Of a stretch of DNA of 7,781 bases, positions 1 to 7,029 are shown one piece after another; the stretch's first letter is position 1; the number at the start of each line of letters is the position of its first letter. The notes beneath the pieces are model-generated. The model ran no database searches and was not told the DNA's origin. It saw nothing but the letters and a program-made list of their open reading frames with translations. Origin of the DNA: Opitutales bacterium (GTDB taxonomy: Bacteria > Verrucomicrobiota > Verrucomicrobiia > Opitutales > Oceanipulchritudinaceae). Where the stretch lies: the NCBI GenBank assembly GCA_007123395.1, contig SKLD01000339.1, positions 1 through 7,781 on the forward strand. Reading direction: 5' to 3'. A program made the position numbers and the translations under genes.

Positions 1-420
1 CCTCGAAGTCAAAATATCGCGGTAGGGAAAAACGTCTTAGATCGGTTCTTCACGGAACAAGAGATTGCTACTTTGGGTGACGGCGACATTGCCGGAACTG
101 TCGATGTTGCCTTCGCAGCCGACTACAATGAACCCACTGACAGCAACTACGTAGACTTCGAGACAATTCTCGAAGTCGGGGATTCCGGAGGTCCGATGAT
201 GGTGAGCATAAACGGTGGCTTGCTCGTTGTCGGAACCAACTGGTTCACATATGGAGGCAATCAGTCTGGAACCGGCTTCACCTATGTCGGCAACTATACC
301 TCCGAGATCACCGCGTTCCTCGAAGAATACTCTCTACCCGCTATCCCGGAACCGGCGCAATTTGCCGTGTTGCTCGCCGGGGGCGCGGCGCTCCTTCTTC
401 TGCGGCGGCGACGATTGTAA
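1..420 (+). CDS. Trypsin-like serine protease with PEP-CTERM anchor, C-terminal part (5' end outside window)
   Basis: The frame is open from base 1 to the TAA at 418-420, so this is the 3' part of a longer gene; the in-frame TTG at 73 is unlikely to be the true start. The hallmark is GDSGGP (178-195), the block around the catalytic serine of chymotrypsin-fold (S1) proteases, with Ser encoded at 184-186. It is followed by a beta-strand-like stretch and a closing segment typical of S1 domains. The His and Asp of the triad are not recognisable here and probably lie upstream. The C-terminus is a complete PEP-CTERM signal: Pro-Glu-Pro at 346-354, a hydrophobic Ala/Leu/Gly helix (about 361-402), then four arginines and a final Leu. 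In this known sorting system the protein is exported and the tail is cut by an exosortase at the outer surface. Expected role: secreted or surface protease of unknown substrate. GC is lower than in the genes to its right. Confidence 0.88.
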   Translation, partial: PRSQNIAVGKNVLDRFFTEQEIATLGDGDIAGTVDVAFAADYNEPTDSNYVDFETILEVGDSGGPMMVSINGGLLVVGTNWFTYGGNQSGTGFTYVGNYTSEITAFLEEYSLPAIPEPAQFAVLLAGGAALLLLRRRRL

Positions 421-436
421 GGGTTTCCACCCGCAT

Positions 437-501
437 CCCGCACCCGCGAAGGGTGATGTCTCGATGTCACTTGGTGCGGGCGCAGTCCGCCTTGGATTGC
501 G
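437..501 (+). terminator. Nested and adjacent hairpins after the protease gene; possible terminator or dispersed repeat
   Basis: CCCGCACC (437-444) pairs perfectly with GGTGCGGG (473-480). Inside this arm, GTGATGT (453-459) pairs with ATGTCAC (464-470) around a CTCG loop with two G-U wobbles. An alternative inner stem is CACCC (441-445) with GGGTG (451-455). Immediately after the outer stem, CGCAGTCC (481-488) pairs with GGATTGCG (494-501) with one wobble and a 5-base loop. The structure begins 16 bases after the protease stop and a pyrimidine-rich stretch follows, but there is no clean T-tract. It could end protease transcription, or be a mobile or dispersed palindromic repeat. The remainder of the gap up to the glycosidase (about 502-614) shows no clear promoter. 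Confidence 0.35.
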
Positions 502-614
502 GTGATCCTTCACCTCCTTTCTCTTGCCGCCCTCCCCCCTCCGACGCAAATCGTCGCAAACACTCCGCAGCATGGTAGAGACGCGGGCGTGCGGGACAGG
601 TAAACTGTTTGGCT

Positions 615-2660
615 ATGACCCGTGAGACTGCACCCGCCCCGCCTCCCGTCCCCCTCGACGAGCCCATCCTTATCGGCGCAAGCTGGTATCCCGAGATGTG
701 GGATGCGGCGGAGTGGCCCAAGGACATCGCGCGCATGCGCGAGCTGGGCTTTCGTATCGTGCGGCTTTTCGAGTTTGCATGGAAGCGCTTTGAGCCGGAG
801 GAAGGCGTCTTCGACTTCGCCTGGGCGCGGGAGGTGCTGGACCTCTGCCACGGGGCGGGCATTGCGGTGATGATCGGCACGCCTACGGCGGCCCCGCCCG
901 CATGGCTCACGGAGACGTATGCGGAGGTGCTGCAGACGCACCCCGACGGTCGACGGGCGGTCCACGGCAAGCGCAAGCACTACAATCACCACAGTCGCGT
1001 CTACCGCGCACACTGCGCGCGGATTGTCCGTGCCATGGCGGAAAACCTCGGCGACCACCCGGCAGTCCACTCGTGGCAGATCGACAACGAAATGTCGGGG
1101 GCGGACTACGGCACGGAGACCCGCGCACTCTTTCACAAGTGGCTGGAGGCGCGCTACGGCACCATTGAAGCGCTCAATGAGGCATGGGGTCTGCACTTCT
1201 GGAGCCAAGCCTACGACCACTTCGGGCAGATTCCGATGGTGGAGAGCCGGGTGGGCAGCATCGAAGTGCCGGAGCGGCACCATCCCTCGCTGCTCATGGC
1301 GCAGGCCCGCTTTCAGAACAATGGCTGGACCGAGTTCATCGACACACAGTGCCGCATCCTCCGCGAGTACAGCGATTGCCCGATCACCTCCAACATGACG
1401 GAAAATCCCGGCATGCATTGGTACCAGCACAACCGTGTCCTCGATGCGGTGGGCACGAGTTGCTACAAGGACCTCGCGCACTACCCGTGGACTCTCTACA
1501 CCTTCGACCGCATGCGGGCGGAAAAGGCCCGCCCGTATTGGCTACTGGAGACGGCGCCGAGCTGGAGTGCGGGCGGGCGCATCTGGAACATCCACATGCA
1601 CGGCGACGGGATCCGCGCCTTCAGTTGGCTGTCGCTCCTCATGGGCGGATCCATGATCCTCTACTGGCAGTGGCGGCAGCACTGGGCGGGCCAGGAAATG
1701 CTGCACGGAACGCTCGTCACCGCCACGGGCGGCTGGCGTCCGGGGGTCGAGGCGCACCGCCGCCTCGCCGCCGAAGTGGCGGACCACGAGGCGTGGCTGC
1801 GTGCCCATCCGCCCGCCCCCGCCGAGACCGCCGTGCTCTACAGCAACGAGACCGCATGGGCCCTGAGCATCGACCCGCATGACGACGGCGTCGTCTACAA
1901 CAAGCTCTGGCGCGACGACTTTCACCTGCCCTTGGTAGAGAGCCACTTCCACCGCGATGCGATTCCCGAGGAGGCCGATCTCTCCGCCTACCGCGTGCTC
2001 GTCGTGCCGCTCCTTCACTTCATGAAAGAAGGCACGGCGGACAAGCTGCGCCGGTGGGTCGAGGCGGGCGGTCGCCTCTTCCTCGGCCCCATGGTGCACA
2101 CGCGCACCGAAGAATATACGCTGTGGAGGGACCGTGTCTACGGCGGGCTCGAAGACCTCATGGGCGCGGACTCGCTCTACGGATTTCCCCACAAATGGAT
2201 GGAGGAGCGCACGACCGTGGAGGGCCCGGACTTCCCCGCCGCGCAGCCGAAAATCTGGGGCGAGGCCTTTGTCCAGCGGGAGGCCGCCGTGCTCGCCCGC
2301 TACAGAGGCGGCTACGGCGACGGGCAGCCCGCCGTCATCGACCACCGTTTCGGCGCGGGCCGCGTCATCACCTGCGGCACCTTCACCGGAGCGGCGGCCT
2401 ACATGCGCCTCTTCCGCATGCTCGCGGAAGACGCGGGGGTGCTTCCCGCCGCCGGCGGCGATCCGTCCGTCATCGTCGTGCCCCGCGCCGCCCGCAACGG
2501 GACCGCCACCGGCTACGGCATCGTAAACATCAGCGAGGCATCGGCCGCTGTGGCACTGGCGCGAGCGGGCACCGACCGCCTCTCGGGCAAACGCTTCGAG
2601 GGTCCGGTGACACTCGAGCCGTTACAGGTTGCTCTTGTCGAGTGCGATCCCAGTGCCTAG
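615..2660 (+). CDS. Glycoside hydrolase family 42 beta-galactosidase-type enzyme
   Basis: The protein has 681 residues from the ATG at 615, a usual GH42 length. Numbered from that ATG, the N-terminal half is the catalytic TIM barrel, with the family blocks SWYPEMW, FEFAWKRFEPEEGVFDF, GTPTAAPPAWL and WQIDNEMSG. Glu159 in the NE motif (codon 1089-1091) fits the acid/base, and Glu312 in LLETAPSW (codon 1548-1550) fits the nucleophile. Block YGTIEALNEAWGLHFWSQ is also typical. Residues from about 400 match the trimerisation domain (AVLYSNETAWAL, then a Rossmann-like segment), followed by a small beta-rich end. No signal peptide is seen, so it is probably cytoplasmic and acts on imported beta-galactosides or related sugars such as alpha-L-arabinopyranosides; the exact substrate cannot be read. 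The cysteines that bind zinc in several GH42 enzymes are absent. A TTG at 609 (two codons earlier) is better spaced from AGG (598-600), so the start is uncertain. Confidence 0.93.
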   Translation: MTRETAPAPPPVPLDEPILIGASWYPEMWDAAEWPKDIARMRELGFRIVRLFEFAWKRFEPEEGVFDFAWAREVLDLCHGAGIAVMIGTPTAAPPAWLTETYAEVLQTHPDGRRAVHGKRKHYNHHSRVYRAHCARIVRAMAENLGDHPAVHSWQIDNEMSGADYGTETRALFHKWLEARYGTIEALNEAWGLHFWSQAYDHFGQIPMVESRVGSIEVPERHHPSLLMAQARFQNNGWTEFIDTQCRILREYSDCPITSNMTENPGMHWYQHNRVLDAVGTSCYKDLAHYPWTLYTFDRMRAEKARPYWLLETAPSWSAGGRIWNIHMHGDGIRAFSWLSLLMGGSMILYWQWRQHWAGQEMLHGTLVTATGGWRPGVEAHRRLAAEVADHEAWLRAHPPAPAETAVLYSNETAWALSIDPHDDGVVYNKLWRDDFHLPLVESHFHRDAIPEEADLSAYRVLVVPLLHFMKEGTADKLRRWVEAGGRLFLGPMVHTRTEEYTLWRDRVYGGLEDLMGADSLYGFPHKWMEERTTVEGPDFPAAQPKIWGEAFVQREAAVLARYRGGYGDGQPAVIDHRFGAGRVITCGTFTGAAAYMRLFRMLAEDAGVLPAAGGDPSVIVVPRAARNGTATGYGIVNISEASAAVALARAGTDRLSGKRFEGPVTLEPLQVALVECDPSA

Positions 2661-2694
2661 CTTGGGCTGATTTCACCCCCCGACACCAAAGACT

Positions 2695-3558
2695 ATGAAA
2701 ATTCTCGTCACCGGAGCGGCGGGCCGCCTCGGCACGGTCGTTTGCCGACACCTGCATGAAGCGGGCCATGAAGTCCTTGCGACGGACCGCATGCGTGATC
2801 CTTCCCTACCCATGCCCTTTGTCGTCGCCGATCTCGCCGTGCGGGAGGCAGCTTATGCGCTGGTGGAGGGCATGGAGGCCATCGTCCAACTCGGCAACAT
2901 TCCGAACGCCGGCCGCACCGACGCGCAGACGACCTACACGCTCAACACAGCGGCTAACATTCACGTCTTCCATGCTGCCGCGGAATCGGAAGTGCGCCGG
3001 ATCGTCTTTGCCAGCTCCGTCCAAGTCGTCAGCGGAACGCGCAAACTCGGCGATGACGCCCCCAGCGTCCTCCCGCACCTGCCGTTCGACGGTGAACTGC
3101 CGCCCTGCCCCGGCAACACCTACGCGCTCAGCAAACAGGCGGGCGAAACAGCCCTCGCCTACTACACCCGCATGCACGGCTTGCACAGTGTCGCCTTTCG
3201 CTTTCCTTGGCTCGTCTCGCAGGAAATAATCGATGGCCTGCGTGCGCGAGAAGACGGCAAATCCATCCACTCCCGGCTCGCGGGAAGCGCCAATCCCGAC
3301 GAAGGACTCTCCTTTCTGCGCTTTGAAGACGCCGCCTCGCTCATCGAAGCCGCTCTCCTGCGCGCTCCGTGCGGTTACCGCTGCTATATGCCCGCGCACC
3401 CGAGCGGAAGGCTGCACGCCCTCCTTCCTTCGGAAATCGCCCGCCGCCACTTTCCCGGCGTCCCGCACAAACGCGACCTCGACGCCATCGGCAGTCTTTT
3501 TCACCTCGACGAAATCGAGGCAAACCTTGGCTGGCGACCGGCGGAAGCGCGACTGTAG
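2695..3558 (+). CDS. NAD(P)-dependent extended SDR: sugar epimerase/dehydratase or dehydrogenase
   Basis: The 287-residue protein opens with the nucleotide-binding motif TGAAGRLG (residues 6-13). Asp31 at the end of the second strand favours NAD(H) over NADP(H). Ser107/Ser108 in FASS and the pair Tyr143/Lys147 in YALSK complete the SDR catalytic set. The C-terminal LDEIEANLGWRP block is typical of the NAD-dependent epimerase/dehydratase family (extended SDR). Overall shape, with LGN after the fourth strand and a modest length, resembles sugar- or uronate-type dehydrogenases as much as UDP-sugar epimerases, so the reaction is not assigned. It starts 34 bases after the GH42 stop and is probably co-transcribed with it, which suggests oxidation or epimerisation of a sugar released by that enzyme. 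There is no strong Shine-Dalgarno before the ATG. Cytoplasmic; no membrane segment. Confidence 0.88.
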   Translation: MKILVTGAAGRLGTVVCRHLHEAGHEVLATDRMRDPSLPMPFVVADLAVREAAYALVEGMEAIVQLGNIPNAGRTDAQTTYTLNTAANIHVFHAAAESEVRRIVFASSVQVVSGTRKLGDDAPSVLPHLPFDGELPPCPGNTYALSKQAGETALAYYTRMHGLHSVAFRFPWLVSQEIIDGLRAREDGKSIHSRLAGSANPDEGLSFLRFEDAASLIEAALLRAPCGYRCYMPAHPSGRLHALLPSEIARRHFPGVPHKRDLDAIGSLFHLDEIEANLGWRPAEARL

Positions 3559-3627
3559 CGATTATCCGCCGGAGTCGCCGCACCGTTGCGAACCGGCTTG
3601 GAATACCGTTGTCTTTCGAGGCACGGC

Positions 3628-3631
3628 AGGA
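3628..3631 (+). promoter_or_regulatory. Probable ribosome binding site deciding the ycjX start
   Basis: AGGA lies four bases before the ATG at 3636. It is 16 bases from the next in-frame ATG at 3648, too far to serve it. This is the reason for choosing 3636; the match is short, so the choice is tentative. Confidence 0.4.
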
Positions 3632-3635
3632 TCAA

Positions 3636-5096
3636 ATGCGCGGAACGATGAGCACGCGACCCGAAACGGCCCGCGACGTGGCGGATTTCCTCCGCGATTT
3701 GCGTCCCGGCAATCCCTTTGAGCGCGCCGCCCGCATCGGCATTGTGGGCGGAAGCCGTGCGGGTAAGTCCGTCCTCCTTACCTCGCTTCTCGACCACCTG
3801 CGCCATTTCGACGTCCGGCGCTTCCGGCTGACGGACAACGGTCTTTTCCAAAAGAACTCCCTCGACTTGCGCGATTTCGCCGAGGAACCGCTGCCCGAGC
3901 CCCCTGCGCGTTTTCCCTACGAAGCCTTCCGCGCCCAATTGACGGAGGCCGCGGCATGGCCGCGCAAAACCCGCGACGCCTACCAGATCCGCGTGCGTAT
4001 GAGTGTCAATGCCGGTCCCTTCGGGCTGCGCGTGCCGTTGCTCCTTACCTTTCTCGACTTCCCCGGCGAACGGTTTGCCGACGCTGCCATGGCAGGGCGT
4101 TCCTTCAGCGAATGGTCGGACACGATGGAACGCACCCTCCTCGCCAGCGCCGCGCACGGTAAGGCCGTCGCCGCCTTCCGCAAGGCGCGTATAGATCCGG
4201 ACGCCACAGCGGAGAGTGTCGCCCGCTCCTACAAAAGGCTCCTCGCCGCCATGATCGCGGACTACCGCGTCCTTATCTCCCCCTCCGCCTTCGCGCTCGG
4301 TCCGGAGGGCGACTCACCGCCGCGCGGGCTTGACCCGGAAACGCTCGCCGCGCAACGGTTGTGCGGTCTCGACGCAGAACGTCCTTTCGCTCCCCTCGAC
4401 AATGTAGAGCAGCGCCGCCATCCGGAGATCGCACGTGTGTATTCGGAAAACTACGACGCCTACCGCCGCGAACTCGTCGAGCCCCTCTTCGCCGCCCTCA
4501 AACGCTGCGACCGTATCGCCTTTCTCGCGAACATCCCCGAAATCCTGCAAAGCGGCGTGGGCGCGCTCAACGACACCGCCGACCTGCTGCAAAACGTCCT
4601 CGCCGGGTGCTTTGCGGATTCCAATCTCATCACCCGCTCCGCCCGTGCCCTCGGCAACCGCGTCCTGCCGCTCCTCCTGCGCGAGGACTGGCGGCCCGGC
4701 GGCGTCCGCCGCGTCGCCCTTGCCGCCACCCAGGCCGACCGTATCCACCCGTCCGATACCGACCGCCTGAAGCACCTTCTGCGCGAGCTGGCCGCTCCTG
4801 TCCTGCGCAACGCCGGTGCCTCCGCGCGTATCGAACTCTTCACCTGCGCCGCCGTGCGTGCCACGGAGTCCCATGACGACCGCCTCCGCGGCATCCCTGC
4901 GGGCGAGGCCGGCGCCGCCCCGGAAGACCGGCATCCCCACGACTACGATGTCTCCCGCCTGCCCCCCGCGTGGCCGGATGACTGGAACCCCGCCGAATAC
5001 AGCTTCGAGGACGTCCTCCCCCGCCTCTCGCCCAACCGCCGCCGTCCGCCCGCGCAAGCCGGTCTCGACACTCTCTTTCAATTTCTCCTCCCATGA
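3636..5096 (+). CDS. ycjX: YcjX family (DUF463) P-loop NTPase
   Basis: The protein has 486 residues from ATG 3636, close to the roughly 465 of E. coli YcjX. Walker A is GGSRAGKS (residues 38-45). Residues 137-161 read as the YcjX Walker B region: a hydrophobic strand, Asp141-Phe-Pro-Gly-Glu-Arg, then a segment ending FSEWS, matching the DYPGEW...WS pattern known in this family. Before it, WPRKTRDAYQIRVRM matches the family's Trp-Pro-x-x-Thr-Arg segment. The C-terminal YSFEDVLPR and the last helix FQFLL also fit. The family binds GTP or GDP and is linked to envelope and heat stress in gamma-proteobacteria, but its exact job is unknown. The open frame extends upstream to 3369 inside the SDR gene; that extension is rejected because it overlaps a real gene and adds an Arg/Pro-rich tail. 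The stop overlaps the next start as ATGA, so the two products are probably made together. Confidence 0.9.
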   Translation: MRGTMSTRPETARDVADFLRDLRPGNPFERAARIGIVGGSRAGKSVLLTSLLDHLRHFDVRRFRLTDNGLFQKNSLDLRDFAEEPLPEPPARFPYEAFRAQLTEAAAWPRKTRDAYQIRVRMSVNAGPFGLRVPLLLTFLDFPGERFADAAMAGRSFSEWSDTMERTLLASAAHGKAVAAFRKARIDPDATAESVARSYKRLLAAMIADYRVLISPSAFALGPEGDSPPRGLDPETLAAQRLCGLDAERPFAPLDNVEQRRHPEIARVYSENYDAYRRELVEPLFAALKRCDRIAFLANIPEILQSGVGALNDTADLLQNVLAGCFADSNLITRSARALGNRVLPLLLREDWRPGGVRRVALAATQADRIHPSDTDRLKHLLRELAAPVLRNAGASARIELFTCAAVRATESHDDRLRGIPAGEAGAAPEDRHPHDYDVSRLPPAWPDDWNPAEYSFEDVLPRLSPNRRRPPAQAGLDTLFQFLLP

Positions 5097-6169
5097 CCAA
5101 GGAAACCACGACACGCGAAGGCGACACCGGCTACAACAATCCCTCGCGCCCCAGCCGCTCCTCGCGCCCGCTCGACGCCGGGGAGCGCGCCGCCTTCCAC
5201 GCCGCCGAGGTCGAACTCCGCGATCCGGGCGAAATCGGCGGCGAACTCGCCGGCACCGAGGACAACCTACGCGGCGCCCTGCACCGCGCGCTGCGGTGGG
5301 GCCGGGGCGCCGTGCTCCTCGTCGCCCTCCTCGTGCTCTTCACCGGCCTCATGGCCTACGTCGTGGCCGTCGACCTCTACTTGCGCCTCGAGACCCTGCC
5401 CCTAGCCCTGCAAATCCCTTTCTGGATACTGCTCGCACTCTTCACCCTCCTCCTCATCCGCGTCGTCCTGCAGGGAATCCGCCTGTGGTGGCGGCTCCGC
5501 TCCCTCCCGCAGATCACGCTACCCGCCCCCCTCGCCGAGGCAGACCGGCCTTCCGACAGCGACGCCGCCATCGCGCGCGAAGCCCTCATGCCCTATGTCC
5601 GGGGGCTCCGCGACGACCGCGCCCGCCTCGAGACGGAATGGTCGGTCTTCTGGCCTGCCAAGGCGCCGCAGCCGCCCACAGCCGTCCTCGCCGCCGCCCG
5701 CGCCCTTACCGACCCCGCCCCCGTCGAATCCTCCCGCTGGCTTGCCGACCTGCACGAAGGCGTCCTGCGCCCGCTCGACGCCGTCGCCAACGAACGGATC
5801 TGGCACTACACCAAGATCATCGGCCTCAAGACCGCCATTTCGCCCTTCCCCCTCATCGACGCGCTGGCCGTCCTCTACAACACCAGCCGCATGCTGCATG
5901 ACCTCGCCCTGCTCTACAACCGGCGCATCCACCGCGGGCAGATCGCGCTCCTCCTCGGCCTTGTCATCTTCCAGACCTACGTCGCCAGCCAAGCCCAAGA
6001 GGTCCTCGAAAGCGGCGCCGAGGAAATGTCGGGCTTTCTCTCCAACAACCTCGCCCGCGCTTCCGGCAAACTCATCGGCGCGCGCGTCGCCGAAGGCACC
6101 GTCAACGGCCTCGTCGCCCGCCGCCTCGGCCGCCGCGCCCTCCGCTACCTCCGCCCTGTCACCAAATAA
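5093..6169 (+). CDS. ycjF: YcjF family (DUF697) two-pass inner-membrane protein, partner of YcjX
   Basis: The 358-residue protein has a charged, Arg-rich N-terminus (1-70), two membrane helices at about 72-95 and 103-126, a soluble middle region, and a DUF697 domain from about 242 to the end. In that domain the segments AISPFPLIDALAVLYN, MLHDLALLYNRR and the closing ARRLGRRALRYLRP match the usual YcjF pattern of hydrophobic helices ending in Arg-Pro. Length and layout equal those of E. coli YcjF (about 353 residues). Its ATG overlaps the ycjX stop in ATGA with no Shine-Dalgarno ahead of it, so it probably depends on translational coupling. YcjX and YcjF are encoded side by side in many bacteria; the known pairing supports a membrane-bound YcjX partner here. 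GC is extreme (about 78 per cent in 5521-5580 by hand count). Function is unknown beyond stress association. Confidence 0.9.
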   Translation: MTKETTTREGDTGYNNPSRPSRSSRPLDAGERAAFHAAEVELRDPGEIGGELAGTEDNLRGALHRALRWGRGAVLLVALLVLFTGLMAYVVAVDLYLRLETLPLALQIPFWILLALFTLLLIRVVLQGIRLWWRLRSLPQITLPAPLAEADRPSDSDAAIAREALMPYVRGLRDDRARLETEWSVFWPAKAPQPPTAVLAAARALTDPAPVESSRWLADLHEGVLRPLDAVANERIWHYTKIIGLKTAISPFPLIDALAVLYNTSRMLHDLALLYNRRIHRGQIALLLGLVIFQTYVASQAQEVLESGAEEMSGFLSNNLARASGKLIGARVAEGTVNGLVARRLGRRALRYLRPVTK

Positions 6170-6206
6170 TCTCCCTCTGCTTCTTCCTCTTTCTCTTCTT
6201 CTCGCC
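6170..6206. other. Polypyrimidine tract between convergent genes
   Basis: Apart from G at 6179 and 6204, all bases from 6170 to 6206 on the plus strand are C or T. The tract starts right after the ycjF stop and lies in the 81-base gap before the stop of the convergent NfeD-like gene. No strong terminator hairpin is visible in the gap. The tract could aid Rho-dependent termination (C-rich, unstructured RNA), but that is inference. Confidence 0.5.
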
Positions 6207-6250
6207 ATGGCCGCAAAAGAAGCGACGCCGCCCGCATGGCCCGAAAGCCG

Positions 6251-6685
6251 CTATCCTCTCTCATCTTCGGGGACGACGAGGAACTGAAATCCGTCCTTTC
6301 CGACGACAACGAGCCTTGTGCCCTTTCTGATGATCCCGGAAGAACACCGCCCTTCGAAAACACCTCCATCCATCTTGAACCGACCGGAAGGCATAAAGTC
6401 TGTTATAGCGAGCCCACTCCCGATCGGATGATCGCTCCCGTTTCCCTTCTGCTCCTTTCTTGAAAGATTGATCTTCGTTTGGCTTTTAAACTCATTTCTG
6501 CCAAATACTTCCAAGATAAGACAAACCGGCCAAATTGCTACGACAACGAACAGTGTCAGGAAAAGAAGGATGAGACCCAATCCGTCTGCCGCAAAAAACG
6601 GAAGTTCTGATGTCCCGTATCGGAAAAAAACATAAACCACGTAGCCGACACCTACCAAGATGTAGATTATGCCCAAGGTTTCCAT
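6251..6685 (-). CDS. Small membrane protein with NfeD-type C-terminal domain
   Basis: From ATG 6685 the protein has 144 residues. Helix 1 covers about 5-22 and helix 2 about 35-60, joined by a short loop. After a polar, basic linker (about 62-88) comes a segment at 89-139 with the NfeD OB-fold pattern: GLAITDFMPSGRFKMDGG, then IIRKGTRLVVVGKDG and a closing hydrophobic strand. NfeD proteins of this short type often accompany flotillin/SPFH proteins and act in membrane organisation or stress; no SPFH gene is visible here. A TTG at 6721 would add 12 residues, but ATG is preferred; neither has a good Shine-Dalgarno. The gene is far more AT-rich than its left neighbours (about 45 per cent GC in 6421-6660 by hand count), hinting at a different history or weak codon bias. 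Two helices rather than the usual three to four make it a minimal or diverged member. Confidence 0.75.
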   Translation of the reverse strand: METLGIIYILVGVGYVVYVFFRYGTSELPFFAADGLGLILLFLTLFVVVAIWPVCLILEVFGRNEFKSQTKINLSRKEQKGNGSDHPIGSGLAITDFMPSGRFKMDGGVFEGRCSSGIIRKGTRLVVVGKDGFQFLVVPEDERG

Positions 6686-6838
6686 TTTCTTGCGATTGAC
6701 GAAGGTCTGACTCGCCCGCAACGGGGGCTCATCGACTGTAATTGCGCCGGAATGTTACTACGGCTACCGTCGCCGAATCCGCAACCACAAACAAAAGGCA
6801 GCGAAGGCCTCCAACCGCAGCCCCCTCAGCGACTCACC

Positions 6839-6897
6839 GGACACAGCCCTGCCAACAAGGTCCCGCCACAGTAGGTGCGAGACCTTGTGTCCGCACC
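6839..6897 (+). repeat. REP-like palindromic element with two competing hairpins
   Basis: GTAG (6871-6874) heads a hairpin formed by GGTGCG (6874-6879) and CGCACC (6892-6897) with a 12-base loop. That layout, a GTAG tetranucleotide plus a palindrome, is the known form of REP elements mobilised by RAYT transposases. A second, exclusive fold pairs GGACA plus CAAGGTC (6839-6843, 6856-6862) with GACCTTGTGTCC (6881-6892), leaving a 12-base bulge. The core ACAAGGTCnCGC is present once on each strand, so the unit looks like two inverted copies (BIME-like). No RAYT gene is in the window, and copy number elsewhere is unknown. Confidence 0.45.
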
Positions 6898-7029
6898 AAG
6901 CCAGCACCGGGACCGCCCCCAACAACGGCCCAAACCCGCCCACGCCAAACGCGTCCCCGACCCCGCCGTTCCCGCGCACCAAAGCCGGACGGCAACCCGA
7001 CCGACACCAATGGCGCCACGCGTCTCATC

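Noticed and set aside
510..1481. 323-residue open frame on the minus strand
   Set aside because: It lies antisense to the GH42 gene, whose catalytic motifs are unmistakable; no family pattern is seen in the antisense product. High GC creates long antisense frames.
3559..3635. Possible sigma-54 type promoter before ycjX (TTGG...TTGT), considered because ycjX lies near psp genes in E. coli
   Set aside because: The GG is followed 10 bases later by TC rather than GC, so the core dinucleotide fails.
4314..5114. 266-residue minus-strand frame, with similar ones at 1542-2345, 2806-3504, 3501-4157 and 5519-6208
   Set aside because: All are antisense to recognised genes (GH42, SDR, YcjX, YcjF) and show only composition-driven Gly/Ala/Arg/Val-rich sequence.
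4816..5901. 361-residue plus-strand frame rich in Arg and Pro
   Set aside because: It is an out-of-frame reading of the ycjX/ycjF overlap region; its composition is typical of a shifted GC-rich gene.
6764..6982. 72-residue minus-strand frame in the intergenic region
   Set aside because: It reads through the REP-like palindromes and the T-poor stretch, where stops are rare by composition. No domain, start signal or conserved feature supports it.
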